Notes: generated from the letters alone by a model not told the origin. DNA of 64,000 nt from Haloplasma contractile SSD-17B (GCF_000215935.2 NZ_AFNU02000001.1:434001-498000), one strand, 5' to 3'; counted from the first letter of the stretch, positions 8,275-15,988 are shown. Numbers and translations are program-made.

Positions 8275-8767
8275 CAACGATCGACCAAAGCTCAACAGAA
8301 AATCAGACCTTGAACAAGAGAGTAGACAATACAATCAAGAATTCGCAAGAGCTAATGCTACTATTAGAAATCAAAATCCATACGATCAAGAATTTGCTGT
8401 TGAGACAGAAGGTACGTTAAGAAATACACGTAACGCAAATACAAGAGATCAAGATGCAGAAACAGAAAGTATGATAAGAAATACACGTAACGCAAATACA
8501 AGAGGACGTAGACAAGATGATGCTTTAAATTTAGAATTTGCGAAAGATAATGATTTCAAAAATTTAAAGCGTGACAAAGATAATGTTGAATTCGCTAAAG
8601 ACAATGACTTTAAAAAGTTAGATAAAAAAGACAATGTTGAATTCGCTAAAGACAATGACTTTAAGAAGTTAGATAAAAAAGACAACGTTGAATTTGCAAA
8701 CGACAATAACTTCGAAGATTGTGATGATTGTGACGATTGCAAAGAAGACGATTGTGATTGTGAATAA
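8264..8767 (+). CDS. Gamma-type SASP-like protein with Cys-Asp tail
   Basis: 167 residues. Six EFA sites are present: YNQEFA, YDQEFA, LNLEFA and three DNVEFA. They have the glutamate-phenylalanine-alanine context that Gpr cuts in gamma SASPs, and this protein is closer to a classical SspE type than its upstream neighbour. The middle and end hold tandem repeats of 19 and 17 residues. The last 20 residues are an acidic cysteine-rich tail with repeated DCDDC, unusual for a SASP. ATG 8264 fits AAGGA at 8251-8255; ATGs at 8255 and 8261 are possible. The gene overlaps the preceding SASP-like gene by 11 bases, so the two are coupled. A long hairpin follows. Confidence 0.75.
   Translation: MRNNNDRPKLNRKSDLEQESRQYNQEFARANATIRNQNPYDQEFAVETEGTLRNTRNANTRDQDAETESMIRNTRNANTRGRRQDDALNLEFAKDNDFKNLKRDKDNVEFAKDNDFKKLDKKDNVEFAKDNDFKKLDKKDNVEFANDNNFEDCDDCDDCKEDDCDCE
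8419..8713 (+). repeat. Tandem coding repeats in the second SASP-like gene
   Basis: Two families lie in one gene. A 57-base period covers 8419-8504, with the shared block coding RNTRNANTR twice. A 51-base period covers 8579-8713: two full units coding DNVEFAKDNDFKKLDKK, then a partial third with changed bases. The 51-base units differ by very few bases, which suggests recent duplication. Confidence 0.9.
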
Positions 8768-8820
8768 ATAAGAAGAGCAAGAGTTTACATTAATAAAATA
8801 AATTGAGTAAAAAGTATTAA

Positions 8821-8864
8821 AAACATCCCTCCTAAAGAGTATAAAACATTTAGGAGGGATGTTT
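8821..8864 (+). promoter_or_regulatory. Perfect 16-bp hairpin enclosing the comEA ribosome site
   Basis: Arms 8821-8836 and 8849-8864 are perfectly complementary (AAACATCCCTCCTAAA and its complement) with a 12-base loop. The 3' arm contains AGGAGGG (8852-8858), the only Shine-Dalgarno of comEA, whose ATG is at 8865, directly after the stem. The T run is just three bases, so as a terminator it is weak. In any transcript reading in from the SASP genes the ribosome site would be base-paired. Confidence 0.8.
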
Positions 8865-9395
8865 ATGTATATAAGTAAAAAAATGAAAATCGCATTAGCA
8901 GTATCGATTTTAATTAATATGACTTTGTTGTACTTCATTATTCAAAAAAGTGCTGAACCTGTTAATCTTAAAGCTGAAGCAGAACAATCTGAAAAAACGA
9001 TTTTTGTCGATTTAAAAGGTGAAATAGTAAATCCAGGTGTATACGAACTGAAGAATCAGGAGCGATTGTTTTATTTAGTAGATAAAGCAGGTGGACTCAC
9101 TGAGAATGCCGACAGTTTTAAAGTGAATCTTTCAATTATACTAGAAGATGAAATGACAATTATTATTCCTTGTAAAAATGATTCAAGCGGTCAAATGATA
9201 AATAATCGTGTTTCTATTAATTATTCTGATTTAGATGCTCTAAAAACATTGAATGGAATTGGTGATTCAAAAGCTAAGGCTATTATCAGATATCGCGAAG
9301 AAAATGGTCCATTCAAAAAACTTGAAGAATTACTAAGGGTAAGTGGAATAGGAGAAGCAACTTTTAATAGTATAAAAGATGATATTACTTTATGA
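8865..9395 (+). CDS. comEA: Competence protein ComEA, DNA receptor
   Basis: 176 residues. ComEA is the membrane-anchored receptor that binds double-stranded DNA during transformation. A single N-terminal membrane segment (residues about 7-25) is followed by an SLBB-type domain (FVDLKGEIVNPGVYEL, DKAGGLTENAD). The C-terminal helix-hairpin-helix pair is LKTLNGIGDSKAKAIIRYR and LLRVSGIGEATFNSI. ATG 8865 is six bases from AGGAGGG; an ATG at 8859 lies too close. comEC follows with an ATGA overlap. comEB and comER, often nearby, are absent. Expression may be limited by the upstream hairpin. Confidence 0.95.
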   Translation: MYISKKMKIALAVSILINMTLLYFIIQKSAEPVNLKAEAEQSEKTIFVDLKGEIVNPGVYELKNQERLFYLVDKAGGLTENADSFKVNLSIILEDEMTIIIPCKNDSSGQMINNRVSINYSDLDALKTLNGIGDSKAKAIIRYREENGPFKKLEELLRVSGIGEATFNSIKDDITL

Positions 9396-11620
9396 TCGGA
9401 TTTCAGAAAGCATTTTTTTACCTAGCAATATCAGTTACCTTGAGTTTACTTCTTATAAAAGACTATCATTTACTCTATGTTATAATTGGATTAATTTATT
9501 CGTTTTTTCTATATCGTAAAAATAAATACTTACTGATAGTAGCTCTTTTAATATCAATGTTAATGGTGGTAAATTATTATGTTCAATATAACTATTATAT
9601 AAATTCAAATCAATTCAACGGAGAATCTATTCAATTAACCTGTGTCATCGATTCTTTCTTTGAGAAAACAGAATATACCTATAATGTTACATGTAAAAAA
9701 AACAATAAACGGTATCTATTAAAAATTGAACTCACTACTATTAAAGATGAGACAGTTCTACAATTAGGTAATACAATAAAATTAAAAGCAATTACTTCAA
9801 TTCCAAAACATAATACAACACCACATGTCTTTAATTATCACTCATACCTTACATCGAAAAAAATTTCTGCCTTACTTTATGTTGATGAACTAAGGGTTGA
9901 GAACTCATATATGACACACTTACAAGCGATTAAATATAAATTGTATCTTCACTTAAATCGTATCAAATCGAATAAGGCATATGGTTTTGCTATTCTATTT
10001 GGTGACCGTAGTTATTTTGATGATCATTATAATAAAGAAATTGAGTCATTAAATATCTCATACCTTTTTGCTATATCTGGATTACATATAGGGCTTATTG
10101 TAACAGTATTTTTTGAACTATTAAGACGATGTAAGCTAAATCAAACGATCATACAAATTATACTTACAGTCATTCTAATGATGTATTGTTACCTCACGAA
10201 CTTCAGTCCTTCAATAATGAGAGCTAGCTTATTTGTATTGGCCTTATTCATTAAACAAAAATTTTTGTTTTCGATTCATAATTTAAATGTTTTAAGTTTA
10301 ATTTATCTCGTGTTATTAATTATAAATCCCTTTTCGTTATTAAACATAGGATTTGTACTAAGTTTTTTGATTACGTTTGTCTTTATAATTAGTGGTGAAC
10401 TACTATCTAACGATCAAAACAATAGATTTAAATCAGTATTTATTGTGAACCTGCTAGCTCAACTTTTCTCATTGCCGATTATTGCTTCAATGAATTACAC
10501 TTATAACTTTTTATCAATCATTACAAACATTCCATTATCGATTTTATATGTATTTTTTATATTACCATCGTCATTCATGATTGTAATTATTCCATCTTCT
10601 ACTTATTTTTTGAATCCAATATTTGTTGGTTATGAATCGCTCGTATCATTTTTTTCATCAATTGATTGGTTTCTAGTCAATATAGGAAGTTTTACACTCA
10701 TACGTAGTGTTTTTTACTATAGTTTACTGTACTTCATCGTTTGTAATCTAGAGAATCAAAAATCTATAATTAAGTTGAGTATTTTGTTACTCATTGTAAT
10801 GTTTAGTTGGAATCAGTTTAAGATACAAGATGAGATCGTGTTTTTTGATGTTGGTCAAGGTGACAGTATATTATTACACTCGTCATTTAATAGATGTACA
10901 ACGTTGGTCGATACGGGAGGGAAAGTAACCTATACTAATAAAATTAGTCATCCATCTTTATATTCAGTCATACCGTACTTAGAATCACAATCTATAAATA
11001 CAGTCGATTACCTATTTATTTCGCATGGAGATACCGATCATGCAGGTGACTATGCTTTGTTTTTTAAAAACTTTTATGTGAAACATGTTGTACTTAGTCA
11101 ATATGATCAATCGAAATTAAAAAAAGAAATTGTAGCGGTTGCAAAACAAGATGGATCGAATATTATACTAATAGACCAGGAAAAATCAATCCAGTGTGGA
11201 AACTTTTTATTTACAATTGTCAGTCCGAATAAACAGTATGGAAACGACAATGATAATTCTTTAGTAATTAAAACAACACTTGAATCTCAAATAGTATTAT
11301 TAACTGGAGATATCAGTAAACAAGTTGAAAATAACTTAATCGATTCTGGTTTACTTAATGATATTTCGATTCTGAAAGTCGCACATCATGGTTCAAATAC
11401 GTCAACCTCGTTATCCTTTTTAGAGCATGTAGATGCCGAAATTGGTGTTATATCGGTGGGGAAAAATAACTATGGTCATCCTTCAGCTGATGTGCTTAAT
11501 CGCTTAGAACGAACAAAAACACAGTATTATAGGACGGATCAAGATGGAACGATTAGAATATCATATTATTTCAAAAAATATCGTATTATAGAGACATTTC
11601 CACCATATAATAATAAATAG
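9392..11620 (+). CDS. comEC: Competence protein ComEC, DNA uptake channel
   Basis: 742 residues. ComEC is the polytopic protein that passes single-stranded DNA across the membrane. N-terminal membrane segments and a soluble DUF4131-type OB region are followed by the competence domain (ISYLFAISGLHIGLIV and the many helices to about residue 480). A C-terminal metallo-beta-lactamase domain carries FFDVGQGDSILL, the SHGDTDHAGD metal motif, TGDISK and KVAHHGSNTS. It overlaps comEA by four bases. Length and domain order are standard. Confidence 0.95.
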   Translation: MIGFQKAFFYLAISVTLSLLLIKDYHLLYVIIGLIYSFFLYRKNKYLLIVALLISMLMVVNYYVQYNYYINSNQFNGESIQLTCVIDSFFEKTEYTYNVTCKKNNKRYLLKIELTTIKDETVLQLGNTIKLKAITSIPKHNTTPHVFNYHSYLTSKKISALLYVDELRVENSYMTHLQAIKYKLYLHLNRIKSNKAYGFAILFGDRSYFDDHYNKEIESLNISYLFAISGLHIGLIVTVFFELLRRCKLNQTIIQIILTVILMMYCYLTNFSPSIMRASLFVLALFIKQKFLFSIHNLNVLSLIYLVLLIINPFSLLNIGFVLSFLITFVFIISGELLSNDQNNRFKSVFIVNLLAQLFSLPIIASMNYTYNFLSIITNIPLSILYVFFILPSSFMIVIIPSSTYFLNPIFVGYESLVSFFSSIDWFLVNIGSFTLIRSVFYYSLLYFIVCNLENQKSIIKLSILLLIVMFSWNQFKIQDEIVFFDVGQGDSILLHSSFNRCTTLVDTGGKVTYTNKISHPSLYSVIPYLESQSINTVDYLFISHGDTDHAGDYALFFKNFYVKHVVLSQYDQSKLKKEIVAVAKQDGSNIILIDQEKSIQCGNFLFTIVSPNKQYGNDNDNSLVIKTTLESQIVLLTGDISKQVENNLIDSGLLNDISILKVAHHGSNTSTSLSFLEHVDAEIGVISVGKNNYGHPSADVLNRLERTKTQYYRTDQDGTIRISYYFKKYRIIETFPPYNNK

Positions 11621-11689
11621 AAAATCGAATAGGTTGGTCTGCCATTAGACACATCCCGTGTTTAATGTTTATATAGATCGCGTAGAAAG

Positions 11690-11726
11690 AGAGTTTGACT
11701 ATTGTCAGGCTCTTTTTCGTTTTTTA
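11690..11726 (+). terminator. Terminator after comEC
   Basis: Stem AGAGTTTGAC / GTCAGGCTCT (two G-T pairs), 4-base loop, followed by TTTT and a further T run. It probably ends the comEA-comEC message. Confidence 0.85.
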
Positions 11727-11791
11727 TAGAAAAACGAGTTAATGTATGTTAAAATTTATAAAGATACGTGTAGAAAAATAGGGTGATATAA

Positions 11792-12748
11792 ATGAATCAT
11801 GTCATTATTTTGACAGGCGAAAATAAATTTGCGATCGATGCAGAAATTAATAAATTAATAAAAAAATATAAAGTAGATGAACTTAGTTTAAGTAAATTTG
11901 ATAGTGAAGAATCAACTATTGATGAAATACTGAATGATTGTGAGACACTACCATTTTTAGTAGACCAGAAGCTTGTGCTTATTAATAATCCTGTGTTTTT
12001 AAGTACATCTAAGTCAGGGTTAATGCATAATACTGATCGTTTCATAAATTATTTAGAAAATCCTAATAAAACAACTGTTCTTGTAATTAACGCGTGTTTA
12101 GTTAAACTAGATGGACGAAGCAAGGCTGTAAAAGCTTTAAAGAAGCATGCAAAGTTTATCAACAAATCAAATCTTGAAGATTATGAAGCTAGACGAATTA
12201 TTAAAGACAGGTTGAGTGAAAGTAATGTATCGATTGATCGAGATGCAATAGGTGAGTTAATCGCTCGTACAGAGTGTGATGCATTTAAACTGAACTCTGA
12301 ACTCGAGAAACTATCGTTTTATTCTGAAACAGGGACAACAATCACGGTGGATGATGTTCGAATTCTAATCGCTGAACCCATGGAATCGAACGTTTTTAAC
12401 CTTACAAATAGTATACTAGAGCGTAATACAAGCGATGCTGTTAAGCGCTACAAAAAGTTATTAGTAATGAATGAAGAACCTATTTTATTTGCAGCTATTC
12501 TAGCTAAAAACTTTCATAATTTATATTTAATCAAGCAATTTCAGATAAGCAGATATACTGAAAACCAGATCAAACAATATCTTAAAATTCATCCTTATCA
12601 ATTAAAAAAACTCTACCAGATCGCACTTCGTACTGAAATAGAGCAAATTACTGACCATATAAACCATTTACAAGAATACGATTTTCAAGTGAAATCTGGA
12701 CAAATTGATAAGAATTTAGGATTTGAATTATATATTTTGAGAGCGTAA
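11792..12748 (+). CDS. holA: DNA polymerase III delta subunit HolA
   Basis: 318 residues. Delta opens the beta sliding clamp within the clamp loader. The family-typical N-terminus (ILTGENKFAIDAEINKLIKKY), the PFLVDQKLVLINNP segment, the middle region (RIIKDRLSESNVSIDRDAIGELIARTECDAFKLNSELEKL) and the C-terminal collar helices are present; there is no Walker A, as expected for delta. GGGTGAT precedes ATG 11792. Its position between comEC and rpsT matches B. subtilis. Confidence 0.92.
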   Translation: MNHVIILTGENKFAIDAEINKLIKKYKVDELSLSKFDSEESTIDEILNDCETLPFLVDQKLVLINNPVFLSTSKSGLMHNTDRFINYLENPNKTTVLVINACLVKLDGRSKAVKALKKHAKFINKSNLEDYEARRIIKDRLSESNVSIDRDAIGELIARTECDAFKLNSELEKLSFYSETGTTITVDDVRILIAEPMESNVFNLTNSILERNTSDAVKRYKKLLVMNEEPILFAAILAKNFHNLYLIKQFQISRYTENQIKQYLKIHPYQLKKLYQIALRTEIEQITDHINHLQEYDFQVKSGQIDKNLGFELYILRA

Positions 12749-12750
12749 TA

Positions 12751-12777
12751 AAAAAGAGTGAATTTACTCTTTTTTTA
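12751..12777 (+). terminator. Terminator after holA
   Basis: AAAAAGAGT / ACTCTTTTT hairpin with a 6-base loop and a T run, immediately after the holA stop. Confidence 0.85.
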
Positions 12778-12930
12778 CATATGTCAGTAAACCTAGTAGT
12801 TTGTCTAAATCATACTCGATTCTTTTTCTGTATGAGCATTTTTACGACGGCTTAAAAAATAAGACTTTTTTCCATCGAAATCGTACGATATAAATTTGAT
12901 GTAGCAACCATCATATATGATTTTTAGCAT
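12764..12930 (-). pseudogene. Possible small frameshifted gene
   Basis: On the minus strand an ORF opens at ATG 12930 (MLKIIYDGCYIKFISYDFDG, continuing to a stop at 12805). A second, differently phased frame of coding character continues where the first fails (RKRIEYDLDKLLGLLTYV, stop at 12764-12766). Joined by one frameshift they would give a basic protein of about 57 residues. No clear Shine-Dalgarno is present. It may be a decayed gene, a sequencing indel or chance. I do not recognise a family. Confidence 0.3.
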
Positions 12931-12941
12931 AATATAATAAA

Positions 12942-12967
12942 AAATGAGCACAGGATGCTCATTTTTT
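12942..12967 (-). terminator. Terminator after the DUF975-like gene
   Basis: TGAGCA / TGCTCA with a 5-base loop, flanked by A and T runs on both sides, so it could act in both directions. It lies 25 bases beyond the stop of the minus-strand membrane protein gene. Confidence 0.75.
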
Positions 12968-12991
12968 ATTTCTTATCTTATAGTTTAAATT

Positions 12992-13711
12992 TTAATAATT
13001 TTCTAATTTACTCAGGTCTTCTTCTAGTTCATAGTCAGGTAATTTTAACTCTAATCCTTTTTCAGTTGCAATTGCCCGATATAAATTGGCATAGGATACG
13101 TGCATATAAGGTCCTAACCAAATGTATAAAAGATTTAATGTTAGTAGAGATAATAGCCACCATCCAATAAAAGAAAATTGAAAGATTATGATTCGCCATT
13201 TGTTACCTTTTGTTAAGTGAGCTGATTTCTTTAAAGCTTCTATGGCACTTAAATCTGTATCACGTAAGATATAAAAAGTATAGCCATATCGTAATGCTAA
13301 ATATATCATTAATAAAAGTCCTACAATGATTAATAGTGCTATTAATAATCCTAAGTTAGTGTACCCCAAATCAATTAAGATGATTCCACTCATATAAGGA
13401 ATCATACCTAAAATGATAATCAGTGTGAATAGCATATATGTTCCAAAAATGCGTCCAACTTTCCCTTTAAATACAAACAAGTCATCAACACTAGGTTTTC
13501 GATCGTCTACTACCGTTAATGCTAAATGGCTATAAATAAATGTACTTAATGAGGCTACAATTAATCCTGGTATTATAAATAGAAGTAAACCAAATAACAT
13601 AGCAAAATACATAATAATCCAACCCAGAATAGCAACCGAAACGTATTCAACCCATTTCCCTTTTAAAAGACTTAATGCTTCTTGTTTAATTTCTTTTCTT
13701 TTTTTACTCAC
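12992..13711 (-). CDS. DUF975-like integral membrane protein
   Basis: 239 residues. A charged N-terminus (MSKKRKEIKQEALSLLKGKW) is followed by about five or six membrane segments and a C-terminal YANLYRAIATEKGLEL, a pattern I associate with DUF975 proteins. Function is unknown. The start is GTG 13711, with AGGGAGG about nine bases upstream. It is not part of the B. subtilis version of this cluster and is transcribed against holA, so it is probably an insertion between holA and rpsT. Confidence in the family name is moderate. Confidence 0.65.
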   Translation of the reverse strand: MSKKRKEIKQEALSLLKGKWVEYVSVAILGWIIMYFAMLFGLLLFIIPGLIVASLSTFIYSHLALTVVDDRKPSVDDLFVFKGKVGRIFGTYMLFTLIIILGMIPYMSGIILIDLGYTNLGLLIALLIIVGLLLMIYLALRYGYTFYILRDTDLSAIEALKKSAHLTKGNKWRIIIFQFSFIGWWLLSLLTLNLLYIWLGPYMHVSYANLYRAIATEKGLELKLPDYELEEDLSKLENY

Positions 13712-14167
13712 AATTAAAACCTCCCTTTTGTATCTATTTTACTATAGATCATACTAGAAAAATATCTAATTTTAAAATTTTTTTTATTTATTGTTTTAGT
13801 GGAATTGATATGCATATTTTTTGCTATAATATGTAGTACGTAGTAGTTTAAGAATATAATTAAAGACATTATGTAACTTACCCATTAAAAAAGAAGATAT
13901 CGTTATTCTTATAGATTCCAAAATAGCTTATATGATAATACATTAAAATTTCTTAGTGGTATAGATTAATCTGTCTAACAATTTTATTGCTTATTATTCA
14001 TAAGCGCTCATGAACAGAAAAAGCTTCGTCAAGAACGCATAATAACACATAGACAAAAATATTAAATATAAAAATGATTAAAATAACAACTGATCTATAA
14101 TTAAATAAAAAATGAGCTACCGATACAGGTAACTCATTTTTTATTTAGTAATATACGTTTTAAACAT
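13712..14167. other. Gene-free stretch with a possible noncoding RNA
   Basis: No coding region seen. On the plus strand there is an extended -10 box (TGCTATAAT, hexamer 13825-13830) with TTGATA 14 bases before it. About 280 bases later comes a hairpin ATGAGCTACC / GGTAACTCAT (14112-14121 / 14128-14137) followed by TTTTTT. The interval could be a transcribed RNA of about 300 bases. Confidence 0.35.
14107..14145 (+). terminator. Terminator-like hairpin
   Basis: ATGAGCTACC / GGTAACTCAT stem with one mismatch, A run before and T run after. It may act in either direction. Confidence 0.7.
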
Positions 14168-14197
14168 CTAAAAAGACCTACTATAATAGTAGGTCTT
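14168..14197 (-). terminator. Terminator after rpsT
   Basis: Perfect stem AAGACCTACTA / TAGTAGGTCTT around 14173-14197, followed on the minus strand by TTTTT. It lies just beyond the rpsT stop. Confidence 0.85.
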
Positions 14198-14200
14198 AGA

Positions 14201-14464
14201 TTATGCTACTGAGTTTACTAATTTAGCTAAACGAGATTTTTGGTTAGCAGCATAATTTTTATGGTTGATACCTTTGCTTACTGATTTATCTAAGAATTTA
14301 CATGCATTTCTATACGAAGACTTTGCAGTCTCTACGTCATTATTTTGAACTGCAGTTTCTACAGCTTTAATTACAGTACGCATTTGAGATTTAAACGCTG
14401 CATTTTGAAGACGACGTTTCTCGTTAGTTTTTGCACGTTTTTCTTGTGATTTTATGTTTGGCAT
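14201..14464 (-). CDS. rpsT: 30S ribosomal protein S20 (bS20)
   Basis: 87 residues, normal size. S20 binds 16S rRNA early in 30S assembly. The N-terminus MPNIKSQEKRAKTNEKRRLQN, the middle FKSQMRTVIKAVETAV and the C-terminal GINHKNYAANQKSRLAKLV are typical. AAATGGAGG precedes ATG 14464. It is divergent from gpr, as in B. subtilis, and has its own consensus promoter and terminator. Confidence 0.98.
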   Translation of the reverse strand: MPNIKSQEKRAKTNEKRRLQNAAFKSQMRTVIKAVETAVQNNDVETAKSSYRNACKFLDKSVSKGINHKNYAANQKSRLAKLVNSVA

Positions 14465-14497
14465 ATTTCCACCTCCATTTTATCTTGCAACTTCTAC

Positions 14498-14526
14498 ATT
14501 TTAGCAAATAATAGTACTAATTTCAA
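14498..14526 (-). promoter_or_regulatory. Sigma-A promoter of rpsT
   Basis: On the minus strand TTGAAA (14521-14526), a 17-base spacer ending in TGC, then TAAAAT (14498-14503). It lies 34 bases upstream of the rpsT start. Confidence 0.75.
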
Positions 14527-14601
14527 TATTATTTTATATTTTAGTATAAATTTTATGAATTTTTAAATATTATTAATGAATATATGTTGAGGTGATAACA
14601 A

Positions 14602-15642
14602 ATGGACAAGATAAAAGTAAGAACAGATTTGATTATAGAAAGCCTTGAAGCATCAGGTGATACCATTCATATGAACGAGTTACAGCACACAGAAGAGCTG
14701 GTTCATGGAATGAAAATAAATCAAGTTATTATTAATGATGAACATGGAAGAGAAATAGGAAAACGAGCAGGAACATATGTAACGATTGATACATCAGCTG
14801 TTAATGACCATGATCATGAACAATTATTAAAAATACAAAAACAAATTGCAATAGAAATTGACAAACTCCTTACTAAAAATCAAATTACTGAGGATTCAGT
14901 CGGAATGATCGTCGGATTAGGAAATGATAACGTTACACCTGATTCTTTAGGACCAAATGTGATTGAACAGGTTTTTGTTACAAAGCACTTATTTGAACTA
15001 CACCCTGAATCAATTGATCCTAAAGGGTTTAGACCAGTTTGTGCTATGGCACCAGGTGTAATGGGAATGACAGGTATTGAAACAGCAGAAATCATTGACT
15101 CTGTAATTGACCGTATAAAACCTGATTTTGTTATTGTGGTCGATGCCTTGGCTGCAAAATCAATCAAACGCGTTAATACAACGATTCAATTATCGGATGC
15201 AGGAATTAATCCCGGTAGTGGTGTAGGAAATAAGCGTAAGGAATTAAGTAAGGCAACTTTAGATATTCCTGTTGTGACAATTGGTATACCTACTGTAGTA
15301 GATGCAGTGACGATTACATCTGAGACGATTGATATGATTATCAAACATATTGGGCATAGTTTGAAGAACAATCGTCCTAGTAATCGACTTGTTACGTCAG
15401 CTACTCCAAATAAGGTTGATTTTTCAGAACAAGATGTACCAGATGAAAATGTGGTAAGAGATCTGTTTGGAAATATCGGATTAATGTCAGTTGAAGAAAA
15501 AGAACGATTAATTTTTGAAGTTTTAACACCACAAGGGCTAAATATGATGGTTACCCCAAAAGAAGTCGACACAAATATCGTAGACCTAAGTCATATCGTA
15601 GCAAGAGGTATAAACTTAGCTCTACATAAAAATATTAACTAG
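14602..15642 (+). CDS. gpr: Germination (spore) protease Gpr
   Basis: 346 residues. Gpr (peptidase family A25) degrades SASPs when the spore germinates. Family blocks are clear: GLGNDNVTPDSLGP, APGVMGMTGIETAE, VIVVDALAAKSIKRVNTTIQ, LSDAGINPGSGVGNKRKELS, VVTIGIPTVVDAVTI and MVTPKEVDTNI. The zymogen is normally activated by removal of an N-terminal propeptide of 15-16 residues at a TD-L site. Here the same site (VRTD-LI) sits after residue 9, so the propeptide is short. The start is fixed by GAGGTGAT eight bases upstream and an in-frame stop before it. Likely substrates are the two SASP-like proteins at 6862-8767. A hairpin follows. Confidence 0.97.
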   Translation: MDKIKVRTDLIIESLEASGDTIHMNELQHTEELVHGMKINQVIINDEHGREIGKRAGTYVTIDTSAVNDHDHEQLLKIQKQIAIEIDKLLTKNQITEDSVGMIVGLGNDNVTPDSLGPNVIEQVFVTKHLFELHPESIDPKGFRPVCAMAPGVMGMTGIETAEIIDSVIDRIKPDFVIVVDALAAKSIKRVNTTIQLSDAGINPGSGVGNKRKELSKATLDIPVVTIGIPTVVDAVTITSETIDMIIKHIGHSLKNNRPSNRLVTSATPNKVDFSEQDVPDENVVRDLFGNIGLMSVEEKERLIFEVLTPQGLNMMVTPKEVDTNIVDLSHIVARGINLALHKNIN

Positions 15643-15668
15643 ACAACAATTTAAAACATATTTTTCTG

Positions 15669-15700
15669 CATCACCTCTATATAATTTATAAGAGGTGATG
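15669..15700 (+). promoter_or_regulatory. Hairpin after gpr that encloses the next ribosome site
   Basis: CATCACCTCT (15669-15678) pairs perfectly with AGAGGTGATG (15691-15700) around a 12-base loop. The 3' arm is the only Shine-Dalgarno (AGAGGTG) for the SpoIIP-like ORF. The following T content is modest (TATTATTAATTTT), so it may be a weak gpr terminator, a translation switch, or both. Confidence 0.7.
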
Positions 15701-15716
15701 TATTATTAATTTTAAA

Positions 15717-15971
15717 TTGTTAATTGGTATAAAAGCACTTGTTATATTGGTTTGTCTAGTAATATCATTTTCTTACTTAGAACCGAATATAGAACTTTAT
15801 TTCTTAAATCATGAATTTGACAGTCTTGTTTTCTTTTTAAATGATGTCCACACTGAAGACAATCTACTTAATGAACTCTTTGACTTTATGGTCTATTTAG
15901 TATTTGGTGTGAACCTAGAGGAACCTGATTCCATGTTTTCGTTTAATTCATTTTTAAGAAGTTTACTATAA
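15717..15971 (+). CDS. SpoIIP-like N-terminal fragment without the amidase domain
   Basis: 84 residues from TTG 15717. One N-terminal membrane segment (LIGIKALVILVCLVISFSYL) is followed by an acidic extracytoplasmic part containing FGVNLEEPDSMFSFNSFL. From memory this resembles the SINLEDPRSFL segment that ends the N-terminal region of B. subtilis SpoIIP. The locus is exactly that of spoIIP (gpr-spoIIP-yqxA-lepA). The whole amidase/endopeptidase domain, about 220 residues, is missing, and yqxA starts 17 bases after the stop. SpoIIP degrades septal peptidoglycan during engulfment with SpoIID and SpoIIM. TTG 15717 is 19 bases from AGAGGTG; an ATT codon at 15702 or 15705 has the right spacing and may be the true start. 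It could be a remnant or a minimal SpoIIM partner. Confidence 0.55.
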   Translation: MLIGIKALVILVCLVISFSYLEPNIELYFLNHEFDSLVFFLNDVHTEDNLLNELFDFMVYLVFGVNLEEPDSMFSFNSFLRSLL

Positions 15972-15988
15972 TGTAAGGAGATGATTTG

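Noticed and set aside
8449-8742. Leu/Ser-rich ORF opposite the second SASP-like gene
   Set aside because: It is the antisense reading of the repeats (SLANSTLSFLSNFL repeats mirror the DNVEFAKD units) and has no ribosome site.
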